Source of the DNA: Verrucomicrobiota bacterium
GTDB taxonomy: Bacteria; Verrucomicrobiota; Kiritimatiellia; SS1-B-03-39; UBA6053
Direction: 5' to 3'
NCBI GenBank assembly: GCA_020831635.1
Contig: JAFIGC010000041.1
Span: 1-38,766 of the forward strand
DNA: 38,766 nucleotides
The position numbers were made by a program, and so were the translations under genes. Shown here in pieces: positions 25,801 through 33,827 of the stretch. The notes under the pieces were generated by a model, which had not been told where the DNA came from, searched no databases, and saw nothing but the letters and a program-made list of their open reading frames with translations. Every line of letters starts with the position of its first letter. Within the stretch, counting starts at the first letter, position 1.

Positions 25801-28800
25801 TGTCATAAATTTCATCGAATGCGTCGGCAATAACCAACTTGAGGGTATAGGTCCCCGGGGCCAGCGAGCGGCTGGTGGTCAACAGAGGGGTCAAACCGTC
25901 GTATTCGATGGGCAAGGTCACCACGCGTTTTCCAATCGTGGCCGGATGTCCGGGATGGAATCGGTCGTTGTTCAACAGGAAAAAGTTGTTGTTGACGGTG
26001 ATTGGATTTCCGAAATTATCGAAGGAAACATTCACCCCGTTCAAAAAGGCGCCGAAAGCATCGTTGAAGGGAGAACCAACGAATTCGGGGAACTCTTCGG
26101 ACCCATAGACCAATTTGAACCGGAAGCCGCGAATGGTTTCGTCCACGGTAAATGTAATGGTCAACGCGGCCGCATCAAAGGTCGGCACATCGGGACCAAT
26201 CAAGGCCTCGAGATCCGGATCCCCGGGGGTGCCGAATGCCGTGCTCACGTCGGGTGCCGAATTCACATTGGTCACCGCATCCACGACTCGTCCCGTGGAA
26301 AGCACAATTCCATTGGGGGGACGAGCAAAGCCTTCCGCCATGAAGGGGAAATTGGCATAGGTGCCCGCCGCTTCATCGTCGCCCACGTATTCCACGGAAT
26401 CAATGGTGACCCCGTCAGGCAAAGCCCCGGCCAGAAATTGGTTCAATAGCGCATCGGCATCCGAATTGGGCGTGACTTGGAAGGGATCGATCGGCACTTC
26501 AATTTCTTCGGTGGCAATAATTTCCTTCGAGATGGTTTTATTGAACCAATCCGCGATTTGGGTGGCATTGCGGGCCACATGCCAAACCCTGAATTCGTCC
26601 AAATGTCCATTGACCCCTTCCCCAATCACGGTGGTTCCGTCTTTGGAGGATGCGGGACGCGCGGTCACGGTTTGGGTTTGCATGGCCAAGCCATTCACAT
26701 ACAAACTCAAGGCGTTGGATTTCGGATTCCATACGCCGGCCAAATGCGTCCAAGTGTTCGCGGGGATCGCTCCATTCGCGCCCGCAAAATGCAAGTTGCC
26801 ATTGGCGGTAGTAAACTGAACCGTGGGTTCATTGTTTTCCACCCGCAGGGCAAATGCGGTTTGCCCAGAACGGGTGGTTCTGGAAACCAAATTACCGGTT
26901 TCACTGTCCGAGGCCAGATTCACCCAAACTTCAATGGTCCAGGTTTCAAGATTAAAGCGGTCTTCCAAGGTAATGTTTTCACGGCCGGGCACGAGGAAAG
27001 GCGTACCGTCCAACACAATGCTTTTGGGCTCATGGGGACTGCGGGAATTCAGAGGATTTGTCACACTGCGTCCGCCATGTGAAATCAATGGGTTTAAAGA
27101 ATCGCCATCGCTGATGCCGTTGTCAGACGTGTCCGGGTTGGTCGGATCGGTCCCCCAAACGTAAATCTCCTCCCAGTTACTCAATCCATCCCCGTCGGAA
27201 TCCCATTCACCGTCATTCAAGACGCCGCTGGGGTCAAGTGAATAGGGATTGGCCGGGTCTGAACCGAGCTTGAATTCCCATTCATTGGTCAATCCGTCCC
27301 CGTCATAATCGTCATTCAGGGCGTTGGCATAGCCCAGCTCAAACCATTGACGACCTTCAAAATCCATGGGCGGGGGCTGTCTGCTGCCCATGGAGGCATA
27401 GACCCACCAACGACGGCCCGAGGGGGTGGCCAGGTTATCATTGCTCTTCCGGATATAAAACTGCCCGTCTATCAACAACTGGGCGTCAAAATATTCATAC
27501 TCTGATTCCGTGTTGCCGTTATTGTTTTCCAGACGAACCGCAATCACGTTGGGGCCTTCCTGCAAAAAGCGCCGAATCAGTGAATTGGGTAAATATAACC
27601 CAATTGGAGCTGGTTCGCCTTGGCGTTCGAAGGTATTGGGTGAGGGTAAAATGTTCGGATCTTGCAGGTTTAACTGTTGCCCGTTGATCCAAACCGTGAC
27701 ATCACCCAAATATCCGATACGCAATTCCGCATACTCGGGAACGTGGTGCAGCGTGAAGCTCTTTAGATAATGCGCCACATCCGGGTTCTCCCAGAGCCGC
27801 TGACTGGCAACGGGCTCGAGAGGGGTGAAATCAATGGACCATCCGATCGGATGCAGAGCATTCATGAAGTCATCACTGGCCGTCACCCGTTGGGTAAATG
27901 GGCGAGAAGGCACAATCGCACCAGCCAAATTCCGTACCGTGGGATAGTATTCAACATCGGCGGAATAGTACAAGTCTTCCCACCAGTCGGGCAAACCGTC
28001 TTGGTTGCGGTCATCAAAGTCCTCCCCGGCGCGCGGGGGCGTTTCAAAGGCATCAAAAACAACGCCACGCAAGCTGTATGCCCAAGCGCCTTCCAGATCG
28101 GGTAATTGTACTCGATGGGCAAAGTCCTCGGCACCGCGTGCGTCTTCAGGCCCGTCCCCATCCAAAGTCGGGTCTTCCAATGCGGCAATGATGGCCGCAG
28201 TATCCGTCGGGTCCGTACCGGGAGGCAATGCCCGCCCATCGTCGAATCGGAAATTGGCAATCATACCGGGTTCATTCAATTGAACCAAGTAGACGATTCC
28301 ATACCGAATTTGGGACTCCAATCGGGCAACATTCCAGAGGCGTACATCTTTCAAATGTCCGCGCAATCCATCATCACCAATGAAGGCGCGCCCGGGAATC
28401 CGTCTGACGGTATCCCCACCTGACATGGGGGTACCGAACACTTCCTTCTGACGGATCAAAAAGCCATTTTGATAAATTTTCAACTGACGAGTGGCATGGT
28501 TGAAGGTGGCAGACAAATGCGTCCACTCATCCCCCGAAATGGGATCGCCGTTCAAACGGGCGATTTGTGTGGGTGAAGCGGTTTGAAACTCCACGTAGGG
28601 CACGTTGGCCTCAATCCCCAACCGGTAATACACGATGGGCGTGCCGACGGGAGATCCCGCAACCATTTCCCAACTTTGCCCGACGTATTCAATGATACTT
28701 CCGGTCTGATCCGCCGCACCATCGGGACGATACCAAGACTCCAAGGTCCAGGAACTGGTGTTAAAACGGGTGCGATCAAATGTCGGGCGCGGAATTTCCA

Positions 28801-31800
28801 GACGGTCCGCTCCCGCCTCCAACCGCATGGACTTGGGACGCAGCAAGGGATTCGTGGAGTGAACGTTCAACGGATCCATGGAATGGGTGGGATTGCTGAC
28901 CCGACCAAACATCGAGGGATCCATTTCATCTTTGTCCGTGATCCCGTCGTTGTCGGTATCGGGGCGCCCCGGATGCGACCCAATCAAAAATTCGGCATAG
29001 TTGGAAAGCCCGTCTCCGTCACTGTCGAAATCCGCATCGGAGACGTTATCGCCTCTGGAACTCCAAGCCCGGGGATCGGTTCCGGCCCAATATTCATAAA
29101 TATTGGGCAGCCCGTTTCCTGACAAATCACCCCAAGGTCCCAGTTCGGGACGATTAGGGGGGACGACATCGTTGGGGGCCAAACCAAAATACACTTCGAA
29201 TACGTCTGGCATCCCGTCGCCATCGGAGTCCAAACGATAAGGAGAATCGGAAGGCATGGGGAAGAAGATGGGATATGAAGCGGGAAGTCCATCTGAATAT
29301 TGGTCAAAATCATCATCCACGGGCACAATGGGCACCACGCCGAAAGTCATGCTAGCCCCGGGGACATACACCGCCGCCGCATCATCATATCCAATTACGT
29401 TCCGTGGCGCGATCGCATCTTGTACCGTTTCTCCCCCATCGTTCATGTGGAAGTAAGCGGCCATGACCTGGCTCAGCATAATCCGGTTGTCAGATTGAAT
29501 GGGCGCATTGGAGTCAGAGTCCAAGATCACCCGGGCTTCATTGAAAAGCTCTCCGAAAATACCGGCATTCGCGGCATCTTCAATGGTGTCATTGTCTTGG
29601 TCCACAAAATCAAACCCAAAATACATCTGAAGAGATGGAAGGATCTGAGTGCCGAGAAAATAATTGTTGGCAATGAAGTTTTCCGACAGGGCTACATTGT
29701 AAAGGGAAACTTCATCAATGAGTGTGAAAGGATCGGCGAAGCCATCTCCCATGGATACCGAACTGGCCGCCGTGGCCAATTGGGCTCTGAATCCATTGTT
29801 ACACAATTCGTTTTCATTCGCCAAGTGCCAGTCTGACCCCGCACCCGTGGTGATGATGCGTTCCGCGACCAACACACCGTTTACCAACAACATGAACCGG
29901 TCCCCTTCCAATACGGTGGCGACGTGATTCCACTCGTTGTTAGCCACAAAACCACCCATGATCGTGTGCGTCCCCCACCTTGACCCGGGTATACCCGGAC
30001 AATCCCCGTCATCACGGATCATAAACAAACTTGAATACAGGACGCTGATGGTCGCGTAGGCTTGGCCGCTGCCATCGACACCCATTCGATAGTTGTACAA
30101 CGTTCGGTTATCATGCGGGGAGGTCCCGGCCGGGCGCTCAACGATCACCCCGTCATTTGAGGTTTTCACCCAAGACTGCAGCGTAAAGTCACCGCTCATC
30201 ACATGACCGGAAAACGGTTCGACATCAAAGGTGCCGCTGTTGGGATTCAGTGAACCCATAATCACACTGTCGCGACCAAAAAGCAGGGTTTTGAAGGCAT
30301 TGGACCGAATCCAAGCATTGGGAATGCCATGATCCCAAATCCGCACTTCGTCCAAACGGCCAATCAGATTTTGACCAATAATGAGTTCCCCTTGCTGAGG
30401 CCCGACCGCGTTGGTGCTGTTGATCACGCGTTGGCGCACATTGGCGCCATTGTAAAAGAGGGAAAGGGTTCTTTGGTTGAGATTTTCATCGAAATGGAAT
30501 CGACCGCCCAACATCACCCATTCTTCCAAATGTACGGGTTCGACGCCCACAATCTCGTGGGTTTGACCACCCAAGGTGTCGATGCGCAAAAAGGGAAGCC
30601 TTGTGCCAGACTGAATCCCCATTTGGAAGGTGCGGCGGTTGTGTGGCCGAGAACGACGTTCGAAAAGGATAATGTCCGCCAAAGGCTCTTCGTCCAGAAA
30701 CACCATGGCTTCCAAGGTCCAGTCAGACAAGTTGAAGCGTTGACCGTCTTCATCGTAGCCGGGCACATTCGCGGGAACTTCCAAATGCCCGGTGCCGTCA
30801 TTCTGTAAATAACGCAAAACGAAAGGTGACAAGTCATCAACAGGGTTTGTGCCGATCAAGATTTCGATGCCGTCATCCACGCCATCGTCATCCGTATCGG
30901 CCAATGCCGGATTGGTGCCGAAAATCATGATTTCTTCGAAGTTGGACAGTCCATCACCATCGGAGTCATACTCGCCGTCATTCAAAACCGCATCAAATGT
31001 GTGGGGATCCTGTGGATTGCCCCCCAATTGAAATTCCCAGAAGTTGGTCAAACCGTCATTGTCCCAATCGTCGCTGGCCACGGAAGGCCCTGTGGGGTCC
31101 AAGTCGTAGGAAAGATACCACCAGTCGGGGAGCCCGTCGTTGTTCGAATCCCCGGAATCCGGGAAAAACAAGGGGTTTGGCGTTGCATCGGCGGTCCCGA
31201 AGGCATCGAAAACCACGCTGTTGGGCATGATGGCGAGATCGGGATTGATTACGGGGCTGCCCGCCAACGTCACTTTGAAATATTTGCTGGGGCCAACGAT
31301 GGGCGTGGGGTCGGGATTGCCTGGAAACGCGGGGGCAAAATCCACGGGCTCAATGGTGGTGCCCGCGCCCCAATGTACGGTGGCGGGATTCCCCGTGGGC
31401 ACCATGTCCCCGTCAGCGTCCTCTTGGTAAAAGCGCAAATTTTGTGGAGTGACTGAGGAAGAGTCCATCGCGGTACTGAACGCCAAATAGACAATATCCC
31501 CGGCATCATATACGCCGTTTTCATTGGTATCGTGCCAACTCACGGAGTTGAGAAACGGACTGCCTTCGAAAACTTCCAGATATTCAAAATCAGTGGCATA
31601 GGTGCCCACTTTAAACCGGTAAGACCCTGCACCGGGGGCCAAGGCCGTGATGGGAATGTGTACAAAGGTTGCACCGGGCCCAAAGGTCACGCTGGCGGGC
31701 ATGCTGAGAATGGAGGGCTTGGAGTTTTGAATGGTCACGTTCAATGTCCCGCCACTTTCCGCGCTGGGCCGCATGAGGAAAAAGCTGTAGGTGTTGCCAA

Positions 31801-32194
31801 CTGGCACCGGGCCGTAAGGGGATGGATAGAAAGTCAAATTCGGATCCGTCACCGCAAAACTGAACATGGCCGGATTGTAGTTGTTGGCAATGGCAAGAAT
31901 GTCCACGGAACCGGCGGGCAAAAGTCCGGCCACGTCGAAAGGGAGAATTTCGTCACCGGCGTTGAAAGGCAACACCAACGGCGAGACCGTGGCTTTGTCC
32001 GAGGAATTCACAAACAATTCGACCTGACCGGCGGCAGGCGCGGGTGCGCCCAGATCGACTTCGAAGTTTGTGTCGTCGAGGTCCCCGGCCACCACCGACG
32101 CGGGGCCATTAATCGTGAGCTGCGCGAAGGCCGGCAATGCCCCGAAAAATGCGCATGAAATGACGAAAAGTACTGAGAATTTCATTTTATTCAT
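19874..32194 (-). CDS. Giant secreted multi-LamG, Asp-repeat protein with subtilisin (S8) protease domain
   Basis: A 4106-residue exported protein with signal peptide 1-24 (ends AFA). Order of parts, residues approximate: beta domains 25-350; LamG domains at 478-621, 661-835, 1135-1291, 1728-1878, 2335-2488, 2695-2848 and 3105-3301; a sugar-binding jelly-roll-like segment 1450-1590; a choice-of-anchor-L-like domain 1905-2145 (YGSEEFPEF); an inhibitor-like propeptide 3335-3411; a complete S8 domain with D3475, H3510, N3601 and S3669; a beta domain 3775-3972; and a terminal segment with VQRSTD and FYRV. About 26 DxDxDG-type thrombospondin-3-like calcium repeats join the modules, often followed by DWWY. 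It is probably a calcium-stiffened surface or secreted protease/adhesin. GGAG seven bases before the ATG at 32194 supports that start, which overlaps the upstream gene by 8 bp. Confidence 0.92.
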   Translation of the reverse strand: MNKMKFSVLFVISCAFFGALPAFAQLTINGPASVVAGDLDDTNFEVDLGAPAPAAGQVELFVNSSDKATVSPLVLPFNAGDEILPFDVAGLLPAGSVDILAIANNYNPAMFSFAVTDPNLTFYPSPYGPVPVGNTYSFFLMRPSAESGGTLNVTIQNSKPSILSMPASVTFGPGATFVHIPITALAPGAGSYRFKVGTYATDFEYLEVFEGSPFLNSVSWHDTNENGVYDAGDIVYLAFSTAMDSSSVTPQNLRFYQEDADGDMVPTGNPATVHWGAGTTIEPVDFAPAFPGNPDPTPIVGPSKYFKVTLAGSPVINPDLAIMPNSVVFDAFGTADATPNPLFFPDSGDSNNDGLPDWWYLSYDLDPTGPSVASDDWDNDGLTNFWEFQLGGNPQDPHTFDAVLNDGEYDSDGDGLSNFEEIMIFGTNPALADTDDDGVDDGIEILIGTNPVDDLSPFVLRYLQNDGTGHLEVPANVPGYDEDGQRFNLSDWTLEAMVFLDEEPLADIILFERRSRPHNRRTFQMGIQSGTRLPFLRIDTLGGQTHEIVGVEPVHLEEWVMLGGRFHFDENLNQRTLSLFYNGANVRQRVINSTNAVGPQQGELIIGQNLIGRLDEVRIWDHGIPNAWIRSNAFKTLLFGRDSVIMGSLNPNSGTFDVEPFSGHVMSGDFTLQSWVKTSNDGVIVERPAGTSPHDNRTLYNYRMGVDGSGQAYATISVLYSSLFMIRDDGDCPGIPGSRWGTHTIMGGFVANNEWNHVATVLEGDRFMLLVNGVLVAERIITTGAGSDWHLANENELCNNGFRAQLATAASSVSMGDGFADPFTLIDEVSLYNVALSENFIANNYFLGTQILPSLQMYFGFDFVDQDNDTIEDAANAGIFGELFNEARVILDSDSNAPIQSDNRIMLSQVMAAYFHMNDGGETVQDAIAPRNVIGYDDAAAVYVPGASMTFGVVPIVPVDDDFDQYSDGLPASYPIFFPMPSDSPYRLDSDGDGMPDVFEVYFGLAPNDVVPPNRPELGPWGDLSGNGLPNIYEYWAGTDPRAWSSRGDNVSDADFDSDGDGLSNYAEFLIGSHPGRPDTDNDGITDKDEMDPSMFGRVSNPTHSMDPLNVHSTNPLLRPKSMRLEAGADRLEIPRPTFDRTRFNTSSWTLESWYRPDGAADQTGSIIEYVGQSWEMVAGSPVGTPIVYYRLGIEANVPYVEFQTASPTQIARLNGDPISGDEWTHLSATFNHATRQLKIYQNGFLIRQKEVFGTPMSGGDTVRRIPGRAFIGDDGLRGHLKDVRLWNVARLESQIRYGIVYLVQLNEPGMIANFRFDDGRALPPGTDPTDTAAIIAALEDPTLDGDGPEDARGAEDFAHRVQLPDLEGAWAYSLRGVVFDAFETPPRAGEDFDDRNQDGLPDWWEDLYYSADVEYYPTVRNLAGAIVPSRPFTQRVTASDDFMNALHPIGWSIDFTPLEPVASQRLWENPDVAHYLKSFTLHHVPEYAELRIGYLGDVTVWINGQQLNLQDPNILPSPNTFERQGEPAPIGLYLPNSLIRRFLQEGPNVIAVRLENNNGNTESEYEYFDAQLLIDGQFYIRKSNDNLATPSGRRWWVYASMGSRQPPPMDFEGRQWFELGYANALNDDYDGDGLTNEWEFKLGSDPANPYSLDPSGVLNDGEWDSDGDGLSNWEEIYVWGTDPTNPDTSDNGISDGDSLNPLISHGGRSVTNPLNSRSPHEPKSIVLDGTPFLVPGRENITLEDRFNLETWTIEVWVNLASDSETGNLVSRTTRSGQTAFALRVENNEPTVQFTTANGNLHFAGANGAIPANTWTHLAGVWNPKSNALSLYVNGLAMQTQTVTARPASSKDGTTVIGEGVNGHLDEFRVWHVARNATQIADWFNKTISKEIIATEEIEVPIDPFQVTPNSDADALLNQFLAGALPDGVTIDSVEYVGDDEAAGTYANFPFMAEGFARPPNGIVLSTGRVVDAVTNVNSAPDVSTAFGTPGDPDLEALIGPDVPTFDAAALTITFTVDETIRGFRFKLVYGSEEFPEFVGSPFNDAFGAFLNGVNVSFDNFGNPITVNNNFFLLNNDRFHPGHPATIGKRVVTLPIEYDGLTPLLTTSRSLAPGTYTLKLVIADAFDEIYDSAIFLSELEFLEEEVDDGTDVTRPEGLFLDQLPQMVAYYTFDDGTNTSIFNPITNSINGFGAEDHINPLNWDLSIRGVTFDDMEHARLLELFNDQERNQIADWWGDIYFGQGMFIDPRLDADGDGLRMLYEYWADTNPTAHDSNNNGVLDPQEDADGDGLSNIQEQQHGTHPRLMDTADNGLLDGDATDPNPAQSLAPLFDRVLELNGGYVEMPMEARFALKAWTIQAWVYPTVHDGVILERQTRTDTFNYSLRLLPSGQVELRFTPGDLSADVVLTTPANIPLLLDDWTHVAGRFNPDTGRLSIVLNGYQVATVMTSKRPSIGGVGPIYTRAGQGFIGQMDEVAIFDRALSLEEIHSTEEGIYHSTLDGLVSYYRFDDGTSAVLDPGDPLGRHFGTSGRSDWWWGQVEEFAPDFENDWRFEWFHAGTLFGEAEMVFADMYAPVRMTEFDSNNDGIPDWWYVQQGVDPDGPSVALEDWDGDGLNNFTEYLLGSDPWNAYSLDPDGVISDGDWDSDGDGLSNLAEQEMGTHPGLPDTADNGLVDGNHADKVPTSSLIPTMDRALELDGDIDSYVLAPRQDRFDMDHFTLMAWVDPVSHGGSIIQRQYFPGMWNYDLRVLASGEVELRFSASDGSGEVSLTTPVALPMGYWTHVAARFDKENATMSIYFNGVQVAYTTTPKRPGYLGFGHNLTKIGPGFEGRLDEVAFFNRPIDVEEIRFLMNGIGHRAPLGMVSYYSFDDGTSAVGPDVDGRHYGTSGNPNWYWGQVEEFAPGFEQDWLNHWRNAGTLVGEAHMVDAPDSPVNFTEMDSNLDGIPDWWYILFGFDPEGPSIAYQDASGDGLWNITKYHLYLVDNRYNPHKRDSFGDGVPDGERDADGDGLSNLFEQNVSGTRVDMADTDDDGLTDWEEVTGKRLLPFWWDAHEAWLTAYDDFNNGLIPTLPSPPNPEEYLNTNAGIISPSNPLSSLSPERSGFLRVDGSGYVEVENQDRHALRAWTLQAWVNPDDTNVNGGAIIRRTVFNPYRNASGINYEMGLEPDAEGNLRLYALYENVPASGSSTVVRVNGTGAGETPNPAHANLVPRASEAPPNDAASHRPMGWTHVAASYDPENHTMRIYVNGTEVSRTTSAMAPGGLGLDEHLLYDGHLRFGEDFIGGIDSIMILGGVSSAEEIHSSSLGENRYEQAVLGYPSPVGNSLAGGAFTVLSPQDAVAEAHVPNEVVVRFNPEVSPDVVRGGLAQELGLVEKKLFDIAPIYVMTIDDGSSVEQKLNQLKNHAKVQYAEPNYMYQTLATPNDPLYGQQWALKNVGQPSETDGEEPGIPGADIDAEGAWALRNWGSNRIRVAVIDTGIDYTHPDLWPNMWPGLGYDFFEGNDDPMDVGGHGTHVAGTIGAVGNNGLGVVGVNWRAEMMAIRFLGPGGGSTEGALSSIQYAVENGARISNNSWGSSFYSQALYDVIAASGRHGHLFVAAAGNDGHDVDLNMSSPGNYNLPNMISVAASTRHDDRAAFSNYGAFTVHLAAPGHEILSTWPNATYNSISGTSMAAPHVAGVAALIMSQNPHLDVSAVKELILSSVDKLPEWEGLVLSGGRLNAAKAMGGRGALVGFFSFDDFGETAEDYSYARDWENDWFHAGVLHGDARMLPFGGILEYPVADCVLSDPSLSLDALGAGWVTGGHQPWRCDTVRAYNGSMSVTAGGLNHNGSSYTPILGDNQTSWLETQVVGPGVITFAWSWGTEEDLPTHTDTADWLKFRVNGNVVEEREGWTNPLWGWEALDPNDFPDSPMDETYQWNIGSNYMPHGTDVNQLGWEVITVTIPEGIVTLRWEYVKDSKLAQYPDQVWLDNVSYVHTGPDSDGDGLPDAYEILVFGTDPFNPDTDGDGVSDGQEVLMGTDPLVAETAILGPPPAGCTHGISWSGIANVEYVVQRSTDMMTWEEAHSGSLVNQRSRQAASYDGQPMEYCDPDPNPPAVIFYRVVRRKQ

Positions 32195-32987
32195 TACCGG
32201 TCTCCTGGATCAGAGTCTGTTTGTCCCCGTTGGGAAGGTTCGTATTTGAAAGTGTGGCCCACAATGCTTCGTTGGCCTGGGCGATTTTGGTTTTTCGCTC
32301 CGCAATTTGAGCCTCATTAAGCACATCTTTCTCTTGATCAAGCTCATTTTGCATTTGAACGATGTGAGTGGCCTTTTCGAAAAGTTCTTGCCGCCTTTGC
32401 GCCTCTTCGGTTTGCCGGGCTTCGGCTTCCGGCGAGCGGGAGGTTTCTACCGCTTGCTCATCGACGGTGTCGCCGGGCATATGCCGAAAGCGCTGTGAAA
32501 ACAGGCGGTTATAGCGTTCCATCTCAATGACCAGCCGAGAAACTTCGGGGCTTTCCTCACGGGCGGTTTGTATCCAATCGTTGAACTCACCCCGGGCCAA
32601 GGGACGCCCCAGATCTTTTTCAGCCAAGGCTTCCAACTTGTCTCTCCGCGAATTGACCTCCGACTGGAGGACTTTCATTTCCGTGTAAGGGTGTTGGGCC
32701 TGCGGATCTCCCATATTCGGCGCCTGCCGATGGACGGCTCTGGCTTTGGCGGCATCCTGCGACACGGCTGCCTCGCCTTCCGTCGATTCCTCGGCGGCAA
32801 GATTCAAGGACGCCATGCAGAACGTGACTGCGGTTGCGCGAAAGAGCATGCGAGGAGAAGGACGGCCCATCCATCGTTTCGGGTTCAAGGTCGTTAGATT
32901 CTGGAGATGCTTCAACTTTATTCCGTGTGCTTGGGTGAATGCGCCCAGTCCATTAACGGGACTGTGACGGTGTATTATGTTTTTCAT
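32187..32987 (-). CDS. Exported Glu/Gln-rich coiled-coil protein upstream of the giant protease
   Basis: A protein of 266 residues if started at 32987. A hydrophobic export segment (MLFRATAVTFCMASLNLAA, about 47-65) is followed by acidic and helical sequence. Long charged helices (PEAEARQTEEAQRRQELFEK and NELDQEKDVLNEAQIAERKTK) look coiled-coil. No family is recognised. The start is uncertain. The ATG at 32987 overlaps the previous gene by 35 bp and gives a long N-terminal extension like that of the upstream gene. ATGs at 32870 and 32849 would give a normal-length signal peptide but have poor ribosome-binding sites. The 3' end overlaps the giant gene start, so coupling and a shared role (chaperone, tether or processing partner) are plausible. 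Confidence 0.6.
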   Translation of the reverse strand: MKNIIHRHSPVNGLGAFTQAHGIKLKHLQNLTTLNPKRWMGRPSPRMLFRATAVTFCMASLNLAAEESTEGEAAVSQDAAKARAVHRQAPNMGDPQAQHPYTEMKVLQSEVNSRRDKLEALAEKDLGRPLARGEFNDWIQTAREESPEVSRLVIEMERYNRLFSQRFRHMPGDTVDEQAVETSRSPEAEARQTEEAQRRQELFEKATHIVQMQNELDQEKDVLNEAQIAERKTKIAQANEALWATLSNTNLPNGDKQTLIQETGNE

Positions 32988-33609
32988 ATAAATCGAGTTG
33001 CCGCTCAATTTGCAACCTTTTTCGGATTTGTTCGCGGGCCGCACCCCGCAATTCTTCAAATTCATCGGCGCTTTCCCGATATGCCTCGGACCCAGTTCGC
33101 TGCATGGCGGCCTGTTGACGGGCCAAAACGAGTCTCTCTGTCGTTTCACGGTATTCGGCCTGCAGTTGCGCCTGGCTTTCCCGCAATGTTTCTACTTGTT
33201 CTTCCTCCAACTCGCCCGCGGGGACGAACAAAAGCTCTTCCAATTCCGTGAATTCAGGGGCGGCGCGGGTCTCCGGCTCTGCATCGGGAATGCTGGGAGC
33301 AATGGCCCCACCGCCTACCGCTTCGTTTCCTTCGGCATTTTCGTTGTTCTCTTCATGCGCGGTGGCCTCGTCATCCTCGGAAACCACGGACGTCTCGCTT
33401 TGTCCGGCTTCCGTGCTTTCGCCACGCACCCACCCACCGAGCATCACCACAACCGCCAATGCCGACAGAAAAGCCCGCCCTCCGAAACCAAGTCTCTCGA
33501 AACCCGGCCTACAGTTCCGATCTGCTTGGATCCTCACAGCCTGAATTTCCTCAATGCACTGCCCCGATTGAGTTTGTGTGGATCCCTTTGCGGTCTTTGT
33601 TTTTTGCAT
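32953..33609 (-). CDS. Membrane-anchored or exported acidic coiled-coil protein, first gene of the giant-protease unit
   Basis: A 218-residue protein from the ATG at 33609 (ATG at 33618 is an alternative, giving 221 residues). An unusually long polar N-terminus (about 45 residues) precedes a single hydrophobic segment (AFLSALAVVVMLGGW, about 46-61). A strongly acidic low-complexity region (SEDDEATAHEENNENAEGNE) follows, then a Glu/Arg/Gln-rich coiled coil to the end (EELEEEQ-type heptads, LQIERQLDLYEKH). No family is recognised. The overall design matches the next gene: long N-region, hydrophobic segment, acidic stretch, coiled coil. The two may therefore work as a pair. A candidate promoter lies directly upstream and no Shine-Dalgarno is seen. 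Confidence 0.62.
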   Translation of the reverse strand: MQKTKTAKGSTQTQSGQCIEEIQAVRIQADRNCRPGFERLGFGGRAFLSALAVVVMLGGWVRGESTEAGQSETSVVSEDDEATAHEENNENAEGNEAVGGGAIAPSIPDAEPETRAAPEFTELEELLFVPAGELEEEQVETLRESQAQLQAEYRETTERLVLARQQAAMQRTGSEAYRESADEFEELRGAAREQIRKRLQIERQLDLYEKHNTPSQSR

Positions 33610-33625
33610 GAAAATCATAGTTAAC

Positions 33626-33655
33626 ACCATACCCAAGTTGAGTCCAAAAGGTCAA
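33626..33655 (-). promoter_or_regulatory. Candidate promoter of the giant-protease unit
   Basis: On the minus strand TTGACC (33655-33650), an 18-bp spacer and TATGGT (33631-33626). The likely transcript start falls around the first ATG (33618), so the leader would be very short or absent. This is pattern evidence only. Confidence 0.4.
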
Positions 33656-33827
33656 GCGATGAAATCACTTTATTTCGTTTTTTTTTGTGGAATGTGACCC
33701 CGAAATGGGTTTTGGGGATGCGGATCGGCTCAACGGGACTGAATTCCCCAAGAGGGGAGACGAACTTCCGCGCCGTCCCAACGGAAAATGTGGGCGACCC
33801 GCGCATGGTTTCGGCGTCTGGTTCCGC
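33656..33827. other. Intergenic stretch without recognised genes
   Basis: Contains a T10-like run near 33673-33683 and small GC-rich stems such as CCCC/GGGG around 33745-33760. No stem is followed by a T tract in the minus direction, so no terminator can be assigned to the upstream dinG unit. No conserved coding frame is seen. Confidence 0.4.

Noticed and set aside
23039-26449. 1136-codon open frame on the plus strand within the giant gene
   Set aside because: No recognisable domain; composition mirrors the codon bias of the sense strand, which encodes LamG and Asp-rich repeats with full consistency.
33720-33770. CCCC/GGGG stems after the dinG unit as a terminator
   Set aside because: Stems of four to five base pairs without a following T tract on the minus strand.
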